A stretch of 64,000 nt of DNA from positions 2,532,001 to 2,596,000 of the forward strand of contig NZ_CP017477.1 of NCBI RefSeq assembly GCF_001761365.1, read 5' to 3'. The position numbers and the translations under genes were made by a program. Origin of the DNA: Polaribacter vadi (GTDB lineage: Bacteria; Bacteroidota; Bacteroidia; Flavobacteriales; Flavobacteriaceae). Within the stretch, counting starts at the first letter, position 1, and every line of letters begins with the position of its first letter. The notes under the pieces were generated by a model. It saw only the letters and a list, made by a program, of their open reading frames with translations. It did not search any database and was not told the origin of the DNA. Below are positions 25,550 through 35,932 of this stretch, piece after piece.

Positions 25550-26170
25550 TTGAAATACTTCATAACACTATTACTACTTTTATTTATTTTTTCTTGTGAT
25601 AAAAAACAGGAAACTACTATTCAGCAAGAAGATACGAAACCTCTTTTAAGCGTTGAACACGAATTTTCTGCTGTAAAAGGAATAGATCCAGTTTTTGTTA
25701 AAGAGGTAGAAGAGTGGAAAGAATTAAATGCTGTTGGTGATTTTTTAGAAAGATTTAAAAAAGCTTCTCCAAAAGAAGTTTTAAGTAATGCTTTAGAATT
25801 AAAAGGGTTAGTAGAATCTTTAAAAGATAGTATAAAACCAGCTTTATTTACAATTTCTTCTTTTGATGCTAGGATAAATATTTTTTACAACGAAACGTTA
25901 AGATTGGCAGATATGACTACAATACCAGCCATACAAGCTAGTGAAGTTAACTTACAAACTGAAAAAATTTTAGAAGCATTTTCTGCTGTAAATGCAAAAA
26001 TAAATACCATTTTATCTAAAAAAAGGTTTGAAGACGAAATAGATGTTGATGTAAAATTTATTGGTTTAGATTCTACAAAAATGGATAGTGTTTCTAGAAA
26101 ATCTATCAAGGAAAATTTTGATTCAAGAAAAACTGATAAAGGTGGTTTAAACTTTAAAACAAACCAATAA
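25550..26170 (+). CDS. Lipoprotein of unknown function (TTG start)
   Basis: 206 aa. The reading begins with TTG at 25550, directly before KYFITLLLLLFIFSC, a complete lipoprotein signal with Cys16; no upstream in-frame ATG exists. The mature part is charged and helical (repeated Glu/Lys/Leu), with no recognised motif. Its stop overlaps the next start by one base (TAATG), forming a two-gene lipoprotein operon. Confidence 0.75.
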   Translation: MKYFITLLLLLFIFSCDKKQETTIQQEDTKPLLSVEHEFSAVKGIDPVFVKEVEEWKELNAVGDFLERFKKASPKEVLSNALELKGLVESLKDSIKPALFTISSFDARINIFYNETLRLADMTTIPAIQASEVNLQTEKILEAFSAVNAKINTILSKKRFEDEIDVDVKFIGLDSTKMDSVSRKSIKENFDSRKTDKGGLNFKTNQ

Positions 26171-26685
26171 TGATTCAAAAAGGAATTTCTTTTTTTGCGT
26201 TAATTTTCATTTTAGTTGGTTGTAATTCTATGAAAGAAATTTCCGTTTTGGAAACTAAAGAAATCAAAATTAACGTAAATACTGTATTAAATGATTGGCA
26301 TTTAGCAGCATCAGAAGCAAATTTTGAAACTTATTTTAGTAAAATGGATAGTATTTCTGTTTTTATTGGTACAGATGCCACAGAAAATTGGAATAAAGAA
26401 GAATTTAAAGCTTACAGTAAACCTTATTTTGACAAAGGAAAAGCATGGAGTTTTACTACTTTAGAAAGAAATATCTACGTAAATAATTCAGGAAATTTTG
26501 TTTGGTTTGATGAACTTTTAAACACACAAATGGGTACTTGTAGAGGTTCTGGAGTTTTGGAAAAGAAAGGCAATTCTTGGAAAATTAAACACTATGTATT
26601 GTCGATTACAATTCCAAATGAAGATGTAAATGCAGTTATAAAAGCAAAGAAAAAGAATGATGATTTGTTTTTAAAGAAGTTTTAA
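26170..26685 (+). CDS. SnoaL/NTF2-like lipoprotein
   Basis: 171-aa lipoprotein (ALIFILVGC, Cys18). The mature part has the cone-fold pattern of SnoaL-like/NTF2 proteins: helix LNDWHLAASEANFETYFSKM, SISVFIGTDATENWNKEEF, and strands ending GSGVLEKKGNSWKIKHYVLS. Many such domains bind small molecules, some are enzymes, and function is not predictable. It is coupled to the lipoprotein upstream and converges on recX. Confidence 0.8.
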   Translation: MIQKGISFFALIFILVGCNSMKEISVLETKEIKINVNTVLNDWHLAASEANFETYFSKMDSISVFIGTDATENWNKEEFKAYSKPYFDKGKAWSFTTLERNIYVNNSGNFVWFDELLNTQMGTCRGSGVLEKKGNSWKIKHYVLSITIPNEDVNAVIKAKKKNDDLFLKKF

Positions 26686-26708
26686 AACTAGTTTTTTTTA
26701 TAAGTTAT

Positions 26709-27179
26709 TTACGAAACCACTTCATTAACCACCTTGTAAATTAATTCGTTTTCAAAACCTTTTCGCATTAAAAAACCAATTAACTTTTGTTTCCTTTTAT
26801 AAATATTAGTTTCAGAAATTACAGCATTTCTATTTTCTGTAATGTTATAAATTGTTGCAATATAATCAGATTCATCAATCTCTTTTAAAGCTGTTTTTAT
26901 ATTGTAAGCAGAAATATCTTTAAATTTTAACTCTCTAATAATCCGCTGTTTTCCCCAATTTTTAATTCGGAATTTTCCACGAGCAAAACTTTTAGCAAAA
27001 CGTTCTTCATTTAAAAAATTATCTTTCATTAAGCTTAAAAGAATCATTTCTTTTGCTTCAGGAATTAAAAAATATTCACGCATTTTTTGCTCCACTTCTT
27101 TATGACATCTATCTTGGTAAACACAGTAGTTTTCTAGCTTGCGTTTTATTTCATCAACAGTAAAAGATTTTTTTGTCAT
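26709..27179 (-). CDS. recX: RecX regulatory protein
   Basis: 156-aa modulator of RecA filaments, made of three-helix RecX repeats: CVYQDRCHKEVEQKMREYF (repeat 1), FLNEERFAKSFARGKF with KNWGKQRIIRELK (repeat 2), and a third near the C-terminus. The start is placed at 27179 (MTKKSFTVDEIK), since five further upstream residues add nothing family-like. recA is not in the window. Confidence 0.9.
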   Translation of the reverse strand: MTKKSFTVDEIKRKLENYCVYQDRCHKEVEQKMREYFLIPEAKEMILLSLMKDNFLNEERFAKSFARGKFRIKNWGKQRIIRELKFKDISAYNIKTALKEIDESDYIATIYNITENRNAVISETNIYKRKQKLIGFLMRKGFENELIYKVVNEVVS

Positions 27180-27332
27180 TTTACAAAAATACAAAATGGC
27201 AAAGTATTTGATTTGAAAAAAATTATAGCATTCTATTTTAAGAATTAATATACCTATTTTTAGGTAGTTACATTTAAATAAAATATGCTATTTTAGAGAT
27301 TTAAAAGTTTAATCATCCAAGAAACCTTACAA

Positions 27333-28742
27333 ATGAAAAAGTTACTAACGTGTTTCCTCTTATTTTCTGTTACTGTTTTAATTGCTCAAGAAAAATACAG
27401 AGTTACTTACAATTACCAAACTGAAGAAATTAATTATTATAAGTTAGATAAACTTAATAATATTCAAGACACACTTTCTGGACCAAAATTTAAAAGAAAT
27501 AGTTTAATAGAATTAAAACTGATTCATGTAAATCCATTCGCAGTTAGTATAAAAACGGATGTAAAAGAAGAGGCAATTCATCCAAAAATGAGTGGTTTTA
27601 ACTTTAGTTCCTTACTTGGTGGCATGAAATCATTTACTGGCGAAAATTTAAATTTAAATATTGATAATGTTGCTAAAGAAAGTTCGTATTTATCAAGAGG
27701 AGGAAAATCTAGAGGATCTAAAGTTAGCAATCAATTTGCAGATTTAAATAAATTAACGACGAATATCGATGCTGTAAAAACCTCTTTTTTATCAAACTTG
27801 TTAAACCCAAATTTTGATAAAAAAGAGATTCTTGAAAATTTAAAAGAAGCTTCTTCTCAACTTAAAGACAGCAGATTATCGAATCCTAATGATAATTATT
27901 ATTTATTCTTATCCAACTTAAACAATGCTGTTCAAGAAGATGCTGCTCAATTATCAAACGAAATTGAAAATATTTCCACAGAAATAGACAGTACTTTAAA
28001 TGGCGATAAAGCAATGTCTAGAGGAGAATTGGTGCAAAAAAGCAACACTTATAAAAATTTAGAAGCGTTAAAGAAAAGTATCAATTCAACCCAATTAAAT
28101 ACAGCAGAAAGTTTAAATAAAATTAAAGATTTGTTTACAAGTTTAGAAGCCTCAAATTTTGAACAAACCTATGATTATACCATAGAATCTGACAAAGTTG
28201 CTATAGAACTTAATTTTTTACAAAGTGCTTTTTCTGAAACTGCAAATGGCACACCAACAGAAGAAAACTTGATAAAAACCAGAACTTTAAAATTATTCTC
28301 TAAAGGAGGTTTTAAAATAAATTCTAGCATTGCTTTAACGTTAAATAATTTTGGATCAAAAGCGAAAGATTTTTACATAGACCAAGATGGAATTATTGGT
28401 GAAGATGTTGGGAATAGCTCAACACCAAATATTAGTACTATGATTAATTTTTATCCTGTAATGGGTGAAAATTTTAATTTAGGAGGTTCTTTTGGAGTCT
28501 CAATTCCTATAACAGGAGAAACTAGAGGAATCAACTTTTTATTAGGACCAACCATGTTTTTAGGTAGTAAAAGTAGAATATCTTTATCTGGAGGTGTAGC
28601 TTATGGAACTGTAAATAAACTTACAAATGGCTTGGAAGTTGGTGATACAACAACAATTACAGATTTAGATTCTTTTACAAAATCGGTGTATGATTTTGGG
28701 TATTATTTTGGAATTTCTTTCAGCCTTTTTGAAATTAAATAA
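27333..28742 (+). CDS. Exported putative outer-membrane beta-barrel protein of the caspase locus
   Basis: 469 aa. The signal peptide ends VTVLIAQ (about residue 19). A helical middle part (about 130-290, rich in Asn, Leu, Ser) is followed by alternating beta-strands (about 320-469) with FNLGGSFGVSIPITG and FLLGPTMFLG, ending in an aromatic strand (FGYYFGISFSLFEIK), as in outer-membrane barrels. Basic Gly-rich patch SRGGKSRGSK at 121-130. It is 19 bp before the first caspase gene, so they are one operon. I do not recognise the family; a surface anchor or partner of the protease is a reasonable guess. Confidence 0.65.
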   Translation: MKKLLTCFLLFSVTVLIAQEKYRVTYNYQTEEINYYKLDKLNNIQDTLSGPKFKRNSLIELKLIHVNPFAVSIKTDVKEEAIHPKMSGFNFSSLLGGMKSFTGENLNLNIDNVAKESSYLSRGGKSRGSKVSNQFADLNKLTTNIDAVKTSFLSNLLNPNFDKKEILENLKEASSQLKDSRLSNPNDNYYLFLSNLNNAVQEDAAQLSNEIENISTEIDSTLNGDKAMSRGELVQKSNTYKNLEALKKSINSTQLNTAESLNKIKDLFTSLEASNFEQTYDYTIESDKVAIELNFLQSAFSETANGTPTEENLIKTRTLKLFSKGGFKINSSIALTLNNFGSKAKDFYIDQDGIIGEDVGNSSTPNISTMINFYPVMGENFNLGGSFGVSIPITGETRGINFLLGPTMFLGSKSRISLSGGVAYGTVNKLTNGLEVGDTTTITDLDSFTKSVYDFGYYFGISFSLFEIK

Positions 28743-28761
28743 ATTATTTATAAAATAAATT

Positions 28762-30750
28762 ATGAAAAAGTTTTACATTTTATTACTGCTAATTTTTGCA
28801 GTTAGCTTTGCATATTCTCAAGAAACAAAAACTACAAAACATGCTTTAATTATTGCTATTGGAGATTATCCAAGAAGTACAGGTTGGGGCGCAATTAGTT
28901 CTGCAAACGATGTTCCATTAATTAAAGAAACATTAGAAAGACAAGGTTTTAACCCTGAAAACATAACTACTTTAGTTGATAGAGAAGCTACAAAAAAAGG
29001 AATTTTAAATGCTTTTAAAGAATTACAAGAAACTAAAATAAAAGAAGGCGATGTTGTTGTGATTCATTATTCAGGTCATGGACAACCTATTTTTGATAGC
29101 AGTGAAGATGGAACTTTAGATGAAGCAGATGATAAAGATGAAGCTTTAGTACCTGTAGATGCAATGGCTTCTTATGCTTATAATTACAAAGGCGAAAACC
29201 ATATTAGAGATGATGAATTAGCAAAAATTACCACCAATTTAAGAAATACATTAGGCAAAAACGGACAATTATTATTGTTGTTAGACAGCTGTCATTCAGG
29301 TTCTTCTGCAAGAGGAGGAAAAGCAAGAGGAACTAAAAATGTATTTGCGCCTGAAGGTTGGGAACCAAGTAAAAATGCAAAAGTGCAAGGAAGTGATATG
29401 TTTGATGATGTTAAAGTAAGTGAAAACGCAGCTCCTTATGTTTTAATTTCTGGAGCTTCTGCAGACGAATTAAATTATGAACATCCAGAAGGTTATGGAG
29501 CTTTAAGCTACGCTTTTTCTGAAGCCATGAACGATTTAGGTTCAGATTTTTCTTACAGACAATTGTTTGATGTGATTGCCTCTAAAATGAATACGTTTTC
29601 TCCGAATCAAAATCCAGGAATAGAAGGAAATCAAGATATAAAACTGTTTAAAAACGAGTATGTAAAACAAGAAGAATATTTTAAGATTAAAAATATATTA
29701 ACAAGCAATGCAGTAAAAATACAAGCAGGAAAGTTGCAAGGAATTTTTAAAGGAACTACCGTTTTTTTAATGCCAGTTGGCGAAACTCAATTAGATACCA
29801 CTAAAATTATAGCGAAAGGAAAAATTGTACTTGCAAAATTTAATGAAAGTAATATTTTATTAAATAGCGATTTAAAGAGCAAAAACGAAAAAGATTATGT
29901 TGTTTTTATTGATAAAAAAAGCTTTGGAGAAATCTCTTTAAATATCTCTTTTGATAAAAGTTTAGAAAATAAAAAAGTGAAGAATGATATCACAAAATTT
30001 TTAGAAGAAACAAAGCTAGGTAAAGTTGTAGATTCCTTAGAATCTGATGTTATAATTACAGAGAAAAATAATCAATTTAATGTTTATACAACCAATGGTT
30101 TTAGTGCTATTGAAGAAAATGTAAAAATTGACAACCTTAAATTTTTAAAGAAAACATTATCAACATACGCTCATGGTTCTTACATGAAAAAGTTGAACTT
30201 CAACAATAAAAAATACGAATTTACTTTTAGAGCTTTACCTGTAAAACTAAATGTTGTAACAGAAGAAAATGAAATAGGCAAGCCAGAAGATATCATGAGA
30301 AACAATGTTTTATCTATTGTTCCAGGAAAAGATAAACTAGTTTTTGAGGTTACCAATCATTCAGAAGAAGATTTGTATTTTACGATTATTGAGGTGAATT
30401 CTAAAGGAGAAATAAATAGTATTTTTCCTAGTGATCGCTTTGAAATGAACAATCAAGAAAGATTAATAGAAAAAGGAAAAACGGTTCTTTTTAGTGATAA
30501 AATCATGAATTATGGACCTCCTTATGAGAAATTAGTTATGAAATGTATTGCTTCTCCATATCCAATTAATATTGCATCCACCATAAAAAATAGAGGAGAA
30601 ATAGAAGGAAAAAGAGGAGCACTCAATCCTTTAGCTAGTTTTGTGAATAACACATTTTTAAACTCAAGAGGACAAGGAGAAGTTATTGTAGTTTCAGACA
30701 AAGTAGATGGGTATACCTCAGAAATTATTTATGAAATTGTAAAAGAGTAA
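28762..30750 (+). CDS. Exported caspase-family (C14) protease with DUF4384-like domain
   Basis: 662 aa with a signal peptide (cut after about residue 20, AYSQ). The p20-like domain (about 25-300) has a complete dyad: His106 in IHYSGHGQPI and Cys177 in LLDSCHSGSS. Directly after the Cys lies an Arg-rich loop (ARGGKARGTK, 183-192) where metacaspase-type enzymes are often autoprocessed. Residues about 490-600 (LDINS/FPSDRF-like pattern) resemble the DUF4384 domain attached to many bacterial caspases. The enzyme should act in the periplasm or outside the cell and cleave after basic residues, as orthocaspases do. Confidence 0.88.
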   Translation: MKKFYILLLLIFAVSFAYSQETKTTKHALIIAIGDYPRSTGWGAISSANDVPLIKETLERQGFNPENITTLVDREATKKGILNAFKELQETKIKEGDVVVIHYSGHGQPIFDSSEDGTLDEADDKDEALVPVDAMASYAYNYKGENHIRDDELAKITTNLRNTLGKNGQLLLLLDSCHSGSSARGGKARGTKNVFAPEGWEPSKNAKVQGSDMFDDVKVSENAAPYVLISGASADELNYEHPEGYGALSYAFSEAMNDLGSDFSYRQLFDVIASKMNTFSPNQNPGIEGNQDIKLFKNEYVKQEEYFKIKNILTSNAVKIQAGKLQGIFKGTTVFLMPVGETQLDTTKIIAKGKIVLAKFNESNILLNSDLKSKNEKDYVVFIDKKSFGEISLNISFDKSLENKKVKNDITKFLEETKLGKVVDSLESDVIITEKNNQFNVYTTNGFSAIEENVKIDNLKFLKKTLSTYAHGSYMKKLNFNNKKYEFTFRALPVKLNVVTEENEIGKPEDIMRNNVLSIVPGKDKLVFEVTNHSEEDLYFTIIEVNSKGEINSIFPSDRFEMNNQERLIEKGKTVLFSDKIMNYGPPYEKLVMKCIASPYPINIASTIKNRGEIEGKRGALNPLASFVNNTFLNSRGQGEVIVVSDKVDGYTSEIIYEIVKE

Positions 30751-30753
30751 AAG

Positions 30754-31683
30754 TTAGTCAATAATTTTATTAATTGTAGAAGAGCCATTTTTAATGATAG
30801 CACTTTTATTATCACTTAAAATAGAAGGCAATTTGTTTAAGTATTTGCTTTTATTTCCTTCATATTCTTCTAACTGAACATTTACTTTAACAACTCCATA
30901 TGTTGAATTTTCTTCCAATTCAGATAAAATAGGAATATCATAATACCACTTTGTTAAAATTGGTTCATCAATTTGGTTTTTATAACCATATTTAATATTC
31001 TTAAAATCATATTCTTGTTCAATTAAGGTAGCTGTTTGTGGAGAACCATCTGTGCTTCTCCATTGACCTTCAATAGAAATTAAAACACGCGCATTTAAAT
31101 TTTCATCAGTAAAAACCTTTGTTTTAGAGAAAAACACTCTCAATTCACTAAAACTTAAACGAGTTACACCAGGATTATCTTCATCACTTTCAAAATCGAT
31201 AACCGCATGAAAATTTAATAAATCATCATTTTCTTTCGGGAAAAAATCATCTAAAGCTAAAACTGTTGTTGCTTTTGCACCTCTAGATTTTGGCTCTATT
31301 TTAATTTCACGAGTCATTATAGATTTCATTTCCGTTTTCTGCTCACTTTCAATTGGGTTTGCATACTTCTTCAGCTGAATTCCTGAATATGTTTTTTTAA
31401 TTTTTCCAGTAAAATTATTATAATAATCGTTTATAGAAATAGAGTTTGTATAGGTGTTTATGAGTTTTTTGGTAGATTTATCAACCAAATATTTTGCACC
31501 CATAAAAAGCCCTTCTAAAGCAGTGGTTGTAAGGCCTCCTCTTGCTTTTGGTTTGGTTAATTCAACTACAAAATTTTCGTTAGCCTGTATGTTAGATCTT
31601 TTGTGGCTTGCACAAGAAGAAAACAAGAATGAAACAATTAGTAAACTTGCTACAGAATTTTTAAAAAGAGTTTTAAACATCAT
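30754..31683 (-). CDS. Lipoprotein of the caspase locus
   Basis: 309-aa lipoprotein (FLFSSC, Cys24). The start at 31683 (MMFKTLFK) is preferred, since longer readings put 28 residues before a normal lipoprotein signal. The mature part begins with KARGGLTTT (47-53) and has a second SRGAKATT site, both like the basic Gly motifs of its neighbours, then a beta-rich domain. It converges on the caspase gene with 3 bp between the stops, so the two transcripts must overlap. Function unknown. Confidence 0.75.
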   Translation of the reverse strand: MMFKTLFKNSVASLLIVSFLFSSCASHKRSNIQANENFVVELTKPKARGGLTTTALEGLFMGAKYLVDKSTKKLINTYTNSISINDYYNNFTGKIKKTYSGIQLKKYANPIESEQKTEMKSIMTREIKIEPKSRGAKATTVLALDDFFPKENDDLLNFHAVIDFESDEDNPGVTRLSFSELRVFFSKTKVFTDENLNARVLISIEGQWRSTDGSPQTATLIEQEYDFKNIKYGYKNQIDEPILTKWYYDIPILSELEENSTYGVVKVNVQLEEYEGNKSKYLNKLPSILSDNKSAIIKNGSSTINKIID

Positions 31684-31827
31684 AGTAATTTTTTTGTAAA
31701 TATAAGAGAATCTTTTAAACGTCATTTTGATTAATGGTAAGGTTTTTGTTAAAGTTTTGATAATCATGTGGGTTATCTATTATAAATATTGATTATTTTA
31801 GCAAAAGATGATAGAAAAAGAAAAATT

Positions 31828-34800
31828 ATGAAAAAGATTATCAAAGTAAAAATAATTCTCCTTTTTGCTGTATTAGGAGTTATATCTAAAGTCTTTTCTC
31901 AAGAAGATTACAAACTCCATTTAAAAGATTATCACTCTACGCAAATTCAAGATATAATTGCCTCTAAGGATGGAAAAAGAATATTTACTGTAGATAACTC
32001 AGGTAAAATAATAAGTTATTTTACAGAAGATTTTAGTTACGAGAAAACCATTAGAAAATCTGATGGGTTTATTTTAGAAAATCTGAAATTGGTTATAAAT
32101 GGAAAAGGAATTGCTTATAAAAAAAATGATTCGCTATTTATTGTTGACGTAAATTCTAATAAAATAGTACTTAAAAAGAAATTTGCATTTAAGTTTATAA
32201 ATCACAAGAATAGTAATTTTATTATAACTACAAATCAAATTAATATTTTAAGGTCAGAGTTAATAGTTTTAGATAATAATTTTCAACCAGTAACTATTTT
32301 TTTAACAGAAAACAAAGTTAAAACTGCAAGTGTAAGTAAAGACACAACTTTAGTAGCCTATGTTGAAGAGCATTATAAAGAAGGGCAAAAAATTATTTGT
32401 AGAGATTTAAAAAGTAAAAATATTTTATGGGAAACAGAAAATGAAAAAAAAGACAAAATACTCCATACTTTTTTTAAGGGAACTGAAAACACTTTATATG
32501 CAGTACTGCTTTCTTCCGAAGAAAATTTATTATCAATTTATAGGTATAAAAATGGTGTTAAAAGTAAAGAAGCAGAATTAAAAACAGATTGGTTTTCATT
32601 AGATCATTCAACTTCCATTACAGACGATACTTTAGAAAATAATAGAATTTTAGTTACATCCAAAAGCAATTTTCCAACAAACCCCATCATTATAGAATTT
32701 GCAAACAATAAATTTATAGCTAGTCAACTAGAGCTCAAACAAGGAGCATATTCAGGAACTTTTCTTAAAAATGAGAGCGTTGTAACATCGAATGTTTTTA
32801 ACAACTTTATTGCCATTGCAAATTTTACAGTTTCTGGTACAAAAAAGAAAAACGCATTAAGTATTCATCCTAATTTTAATCAAAAATTTTATGAAGGAAT
32901 GTTTTTATCTGATGACAGTTTTTTAGTTGAAGGTATAGAAACGAAAGAAAAAAACAATTATAATGCAGATGAATTACAAGTAAAATATTTTAGTAAAGGC
33001 ACTTTTTATAATCGTTTTAATACACTAAGTTTTAAAGATTATTTAGAAATTAATCATAAAGTTGACTTCTATTCTAAGGATTATCTTTTTGAAAGAAAAT
33101 CAGGATTTCTTGTTTTTAATGGTAAGGATCTTATAGATAAAGAGTACTATATTTTTATATATAATTTTATAGATGATAAAATAATAAAACTATATAAGAT
33201 AAAAGATCAATTCTTTAATGTCGTTGATTATGATGCCACTTCAAATAAATTATTATTAAGTCCAAAAAGATATTATAACAGAGGCTATACAGAACCACAA
33301 CCCATAATTGTTGTTGAAAATAACGAAGGTAAAAAGTTTGATGGAACATATAAATTTGCCAAATTTTCTAAAGATGCAAAACACATTGCAACCATTAATG
33401 ATAAAAATCTTTTTCAAATTAAATCTGATTTTAAAACAATTGTTTTTGAAGAACAATTAACTGACGGAAGTTACCTTTTGCATACAGCAGATAATGGTTT
33501 TGTGGTAAGTAATTCTTTTCAACAACTTGAATATGGTAAATGTAATAAAGAAAGTATTTTTTTTATACCTAATGAAAATGGAGTATTTACATCAGATAAA
33601 AAACCTTGTATTTTTTTAAATGATTTAACATATCAAAAAGAAAAAGTTGCAATGTTTATGGAAAATGCAGGTATTTTTCTTATTGATAAAATAATGCCAG
33701 AAAGCTTTTTAGCAAACGTTAAATCAATTTCTTTTAATAGTGATGCAAGCAAATTAATGATTAGTTATGCAAATGGAAAAATTAGTATTGTAGATACTAA
33801 AACTCAGCAAGAAATAGGAGGTATGTTTCATCCATCAGAAAAAGAACATATTTTTTATGATGCTAACAACCATTATTTCAGCAATTCAAATGCAGCTGAT
33901 TTTTTATATGTTACCAAAAATAATAACAAAGAATCCCTACAAAACGCAGACGAAATTATTTTTAAGCCTCAAGAAGTTTTAAACGTTTTTGGTACACCAA
34001 ATCAAGAATATCTTACACTTTTAAATAAAGCCATTTCTTTAAGAAAAAACAAAAAAGAATTTAGTGAAATAAAAACAATCAAAAAACTTACGGAAACTAC
34101 TATTGATGATAAAAAAGGCGATTTATACGTATTAAGCATTGGTGTTTCTAAATATCAACAAGCAGCTTATAATTTAACTTTTGCAGATAAAGATGCTTTT
34201 GATATTGCTAATATTTATGGAAAATTAGATAGTATTACCATCAAAAATTTTCAAAAGGAGTTTTTAGGAATTAACTATAATTTACAATCTTCAAACAATA
34301 AAGAGTCAAAAAATTTAAGTAAATATTCGGGTGAATATAGTTCTGTAGGAGAATTGTATCCAATAGATATTAACGGAAATATTTGGTTAGAAATTGATTA
34401 TGAAAAAAACTATATTTGGGATTTTAACTCAAACACAACTAATAAAATTATTTTTCCTGAAGATTTTAAAAAAGAAAGCTATTCACTTAAAAAACAAATT
34501 TACACTGCTAAATCAGATAAAGAATTTTACCTAAGAACCAATGAAAATGTTTTTTATAAATATGATTTCTCATCAAAAAAATTCTTCAAAATTAAACTAC
34601 CTTTTACTATTAATTACGATCAAGAAACAGATAATTTACAACCACTTTTAAACAATAAATGGTTTCATTTTAATAGTTTTTCTGATGGTTTAAAAAATGA
34701 AATTAAAGTTTCAATTGGTGCTGTTTCATCAAAAGAAATTATAACAAAAACTTTTGATATCAATAAATATACAGAATTTGGTAATCAAGAAATTTTAGAA

Positions 34801-35922
34801 GGTTCAATTTATAATCCGCAATTCAAAGATATATGTAAAAATGGAACGTTTTTATTATTTAGAGGTGGAAATGATGAATCTTTTGTGTTGAATCTAAAAA
34901 ATGATAAAACTCCGATAAAAATTCCTGTTACTATAAAATATGGTGATGACGCTTCCATTTCTGAAGACGGATTAAAAATTACAGTATTAAGTAGCGAGCT
35001 AGATGAATTTAGATACAAAACAATTACCTATAATTTAAAGGGCGAAATTTTAGAAAGTAAAACTTTTTTTGATGAAGGGTACAATATTAAAGGAATATCT
35101 ATAATAAATGCTGCACCAAAATGGATTGAAGCAACTTCTTCTTTAGTAAATTCCTTTAATTATGGAACTTTTAGTACTAACGAAGTTTTGTCAAAATCTA
35201 CACCTTATTCTTTCGATAAAACATTTGTAAAAAAAATAACAAATAAAGAAGCTACAAAAGAAAATATAGAAACTGAAATTGCTGGTTTTTTAAAGAATAC
35301 TAAAAAGGAAGATCAAGTAATTATTTTTATTGCAGGACATGGTACTTTAGATAATAATAAGGATTATTATTTTGCTCCTTATGATATGGATTTTGATAAT
35401 GTTAAAAAAAAAGGTGTCGCATTTAACACCATTATCAATGGTTTAGCAATAACAAAAGCATCACAAAAATTATTATTGATGGATACTTGCCATGCAGGAA
35501 ATACTTTAGATATTGATGAAACAAATCAACAGAAAACAACAGTTATTGAAAAAGGGAAAAGAGGAACTATAACAGAATCTAACAAAAAGGCGCCAAAATT
35601 TAAAGTATCAGAAATTGTTTCTACGTTGTTTGATGATTTTTTATCGAAATCTGGCGTTACTATTTTGTCTGCTTCTTCTGGTGCAGATGTTGCTTACGAG
35701 AACAAAGAATTAAGTAATGGAGCATTTACATCTGCATATTTAAAGGTTTTAAAAAGTAAATTTCCTGCATTTTCATTAAGTAAAGAAGATGTTCAAAAAA
35801 CGATACCCTTAACAGAAGATTTTATAGCAGAAGTTTTAAAAGAAGTAATGCTTTTAACTAATGGAAAACAAGTGCCAGATATTAGGGAAGTTAATAAAAA
35901 TGTAATTATTAAGGCTTGGTAA
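31828..35922 (+). CDS. Exported caspase-family protease with beta-propeller and split p20 domain
   Basis: 1364 aa from the ATG that opens the signal peptide (MKKIIKVKII ... SKVFSQ). Residues about 30-740 are repeated beta-strands with WD40-like motifs (about 60-residue periodicity). The caspase fold starts at 766 (LYVLSIGVSKY, FADKDAFDIANIYG) but the next expected segment, TNKEATKENIETEI, appears only at 1138. About 325 residues of further strand-rich sequence lie between. The catalytic His1171 (FIAGHGTLD) and Cys1221 (LMDTCHAGN) are intact. A KRGTIT loop follows at 1244. Confidence 0.85.
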   Translation: MKKIIKVKIILLFAVLGVISKVFSQEDYKLHLKDYHSTQIQDIIASKDGKRIFTVDNSGKIISYFTEDFSYEKTIRKSDGFILENLKLVINGKGIAYKKNDSLFIVDVNSNKIVLKKKFAFKFINHKNSNFIITTNQINILRSELIVLDNNFQPVTIFLTENKVKTASVSKDTTLVAYVEEHYKEGQKIICRDLKSKNILWETENEKKDKILHTFFKGTENTLYAVLLSSEENLLSIYRYKNGVKSKEAELKTDWFSLDHSTSITDDTLENNRILVTSKSNFPTNPIIIEFANNKFIASQLELKQGAYSGTFLKNESVVTSNVFNNFIAIANFTVSGTKKKNALSIHPNFNQKFYEGMFLSDDSFLVEGIETKEKNNYNADELQVKYFSKGTFYNRFNTLSFKDYLEINHKVDFYSKDYLFERKSGFLVFNGKDLIDKEYYIFIYNFIDDKIIKLYKIKDQFFNVVDYDATSNKLLLSPKRYYNRGYTEPQPIIVVENNEGKKFDGTYKFAKFSKDAKHIATINDKNLFQIKSDFKTIVFEEQLTDGSYLLHTADNGFVVSNSFQQLEYGKCNKESIFFIPNENGVFTSDKKPCIFLNDLTYQKEKVAMFMENAGIFLIDKIMPESFLANVKSISFNSDASKLMISYANGKISIVDTKTQQEIGGMFHPSEKEHIFYDANNHYFSNSNAADFLYVTKNNNKESLQNADEIIFKPQEVLNVFGTPNQEYLTLLNKAISLRKNKKEFSEIKTIKKLTETTIDDKKGDLYVLSIGVSKYQQAAYNLTFADKDAFDIANIYGKLDSITIKNFQKEFLGINYNLQSSNNKESKNLSKYSGEYSSVGELYPIDINGNIWLEIDYEKNYIWDFNSNTTNKIIFPEDFKKESYSLKKQIYTAKSDKEFYLRTNENVFYKYDFSSKKFFKIKLPFTINYDQETDNLQPLLNNKWFHFNSFSDGLKNEIKVSIGAVSSKEIITKTFDINKYTEFGNQEILEGSIYNPQFKDICKNGTFLLFRGGNDESFVLNLKNDKTPIKIPVTIKYGDDASISEDGLKITVLSSELDEFRYKTITYNLKGEILESKTFFDEGYNIKGISIINAAPKWIEATSSLVNSFNYGTFSTNEVLSKSTPYSFDKTFVKKITNKEATKENIETEIAGFLKNTKKEDQVIIFIAGHGTLDNNKDYYFAPYDMDFDNVKKKGVAFNTIINGLAITKASQKLLLMDTCHAGNTLDIDETNQQKTTVIEKGKRGTITESNKKAPKFKVSEIVSTLFDDFLSKSGVTILSASSGADVAYENKELSNGAFTSAYLKVLKSKFPAFSLSKEDVQKTIPLTEDFIAEVLKEVMLLTNGKQVPDIREVNKNVIIKAW

Positions 35923-35932
35923 AAAGTTAATT

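Noticed and set aside
27184..27191. TATTTTTG on the minus strand before recX as a -7 element
   Set aside because: Only 4 bp before the chosen start codon and no upstream TTTG at a suitable distance.
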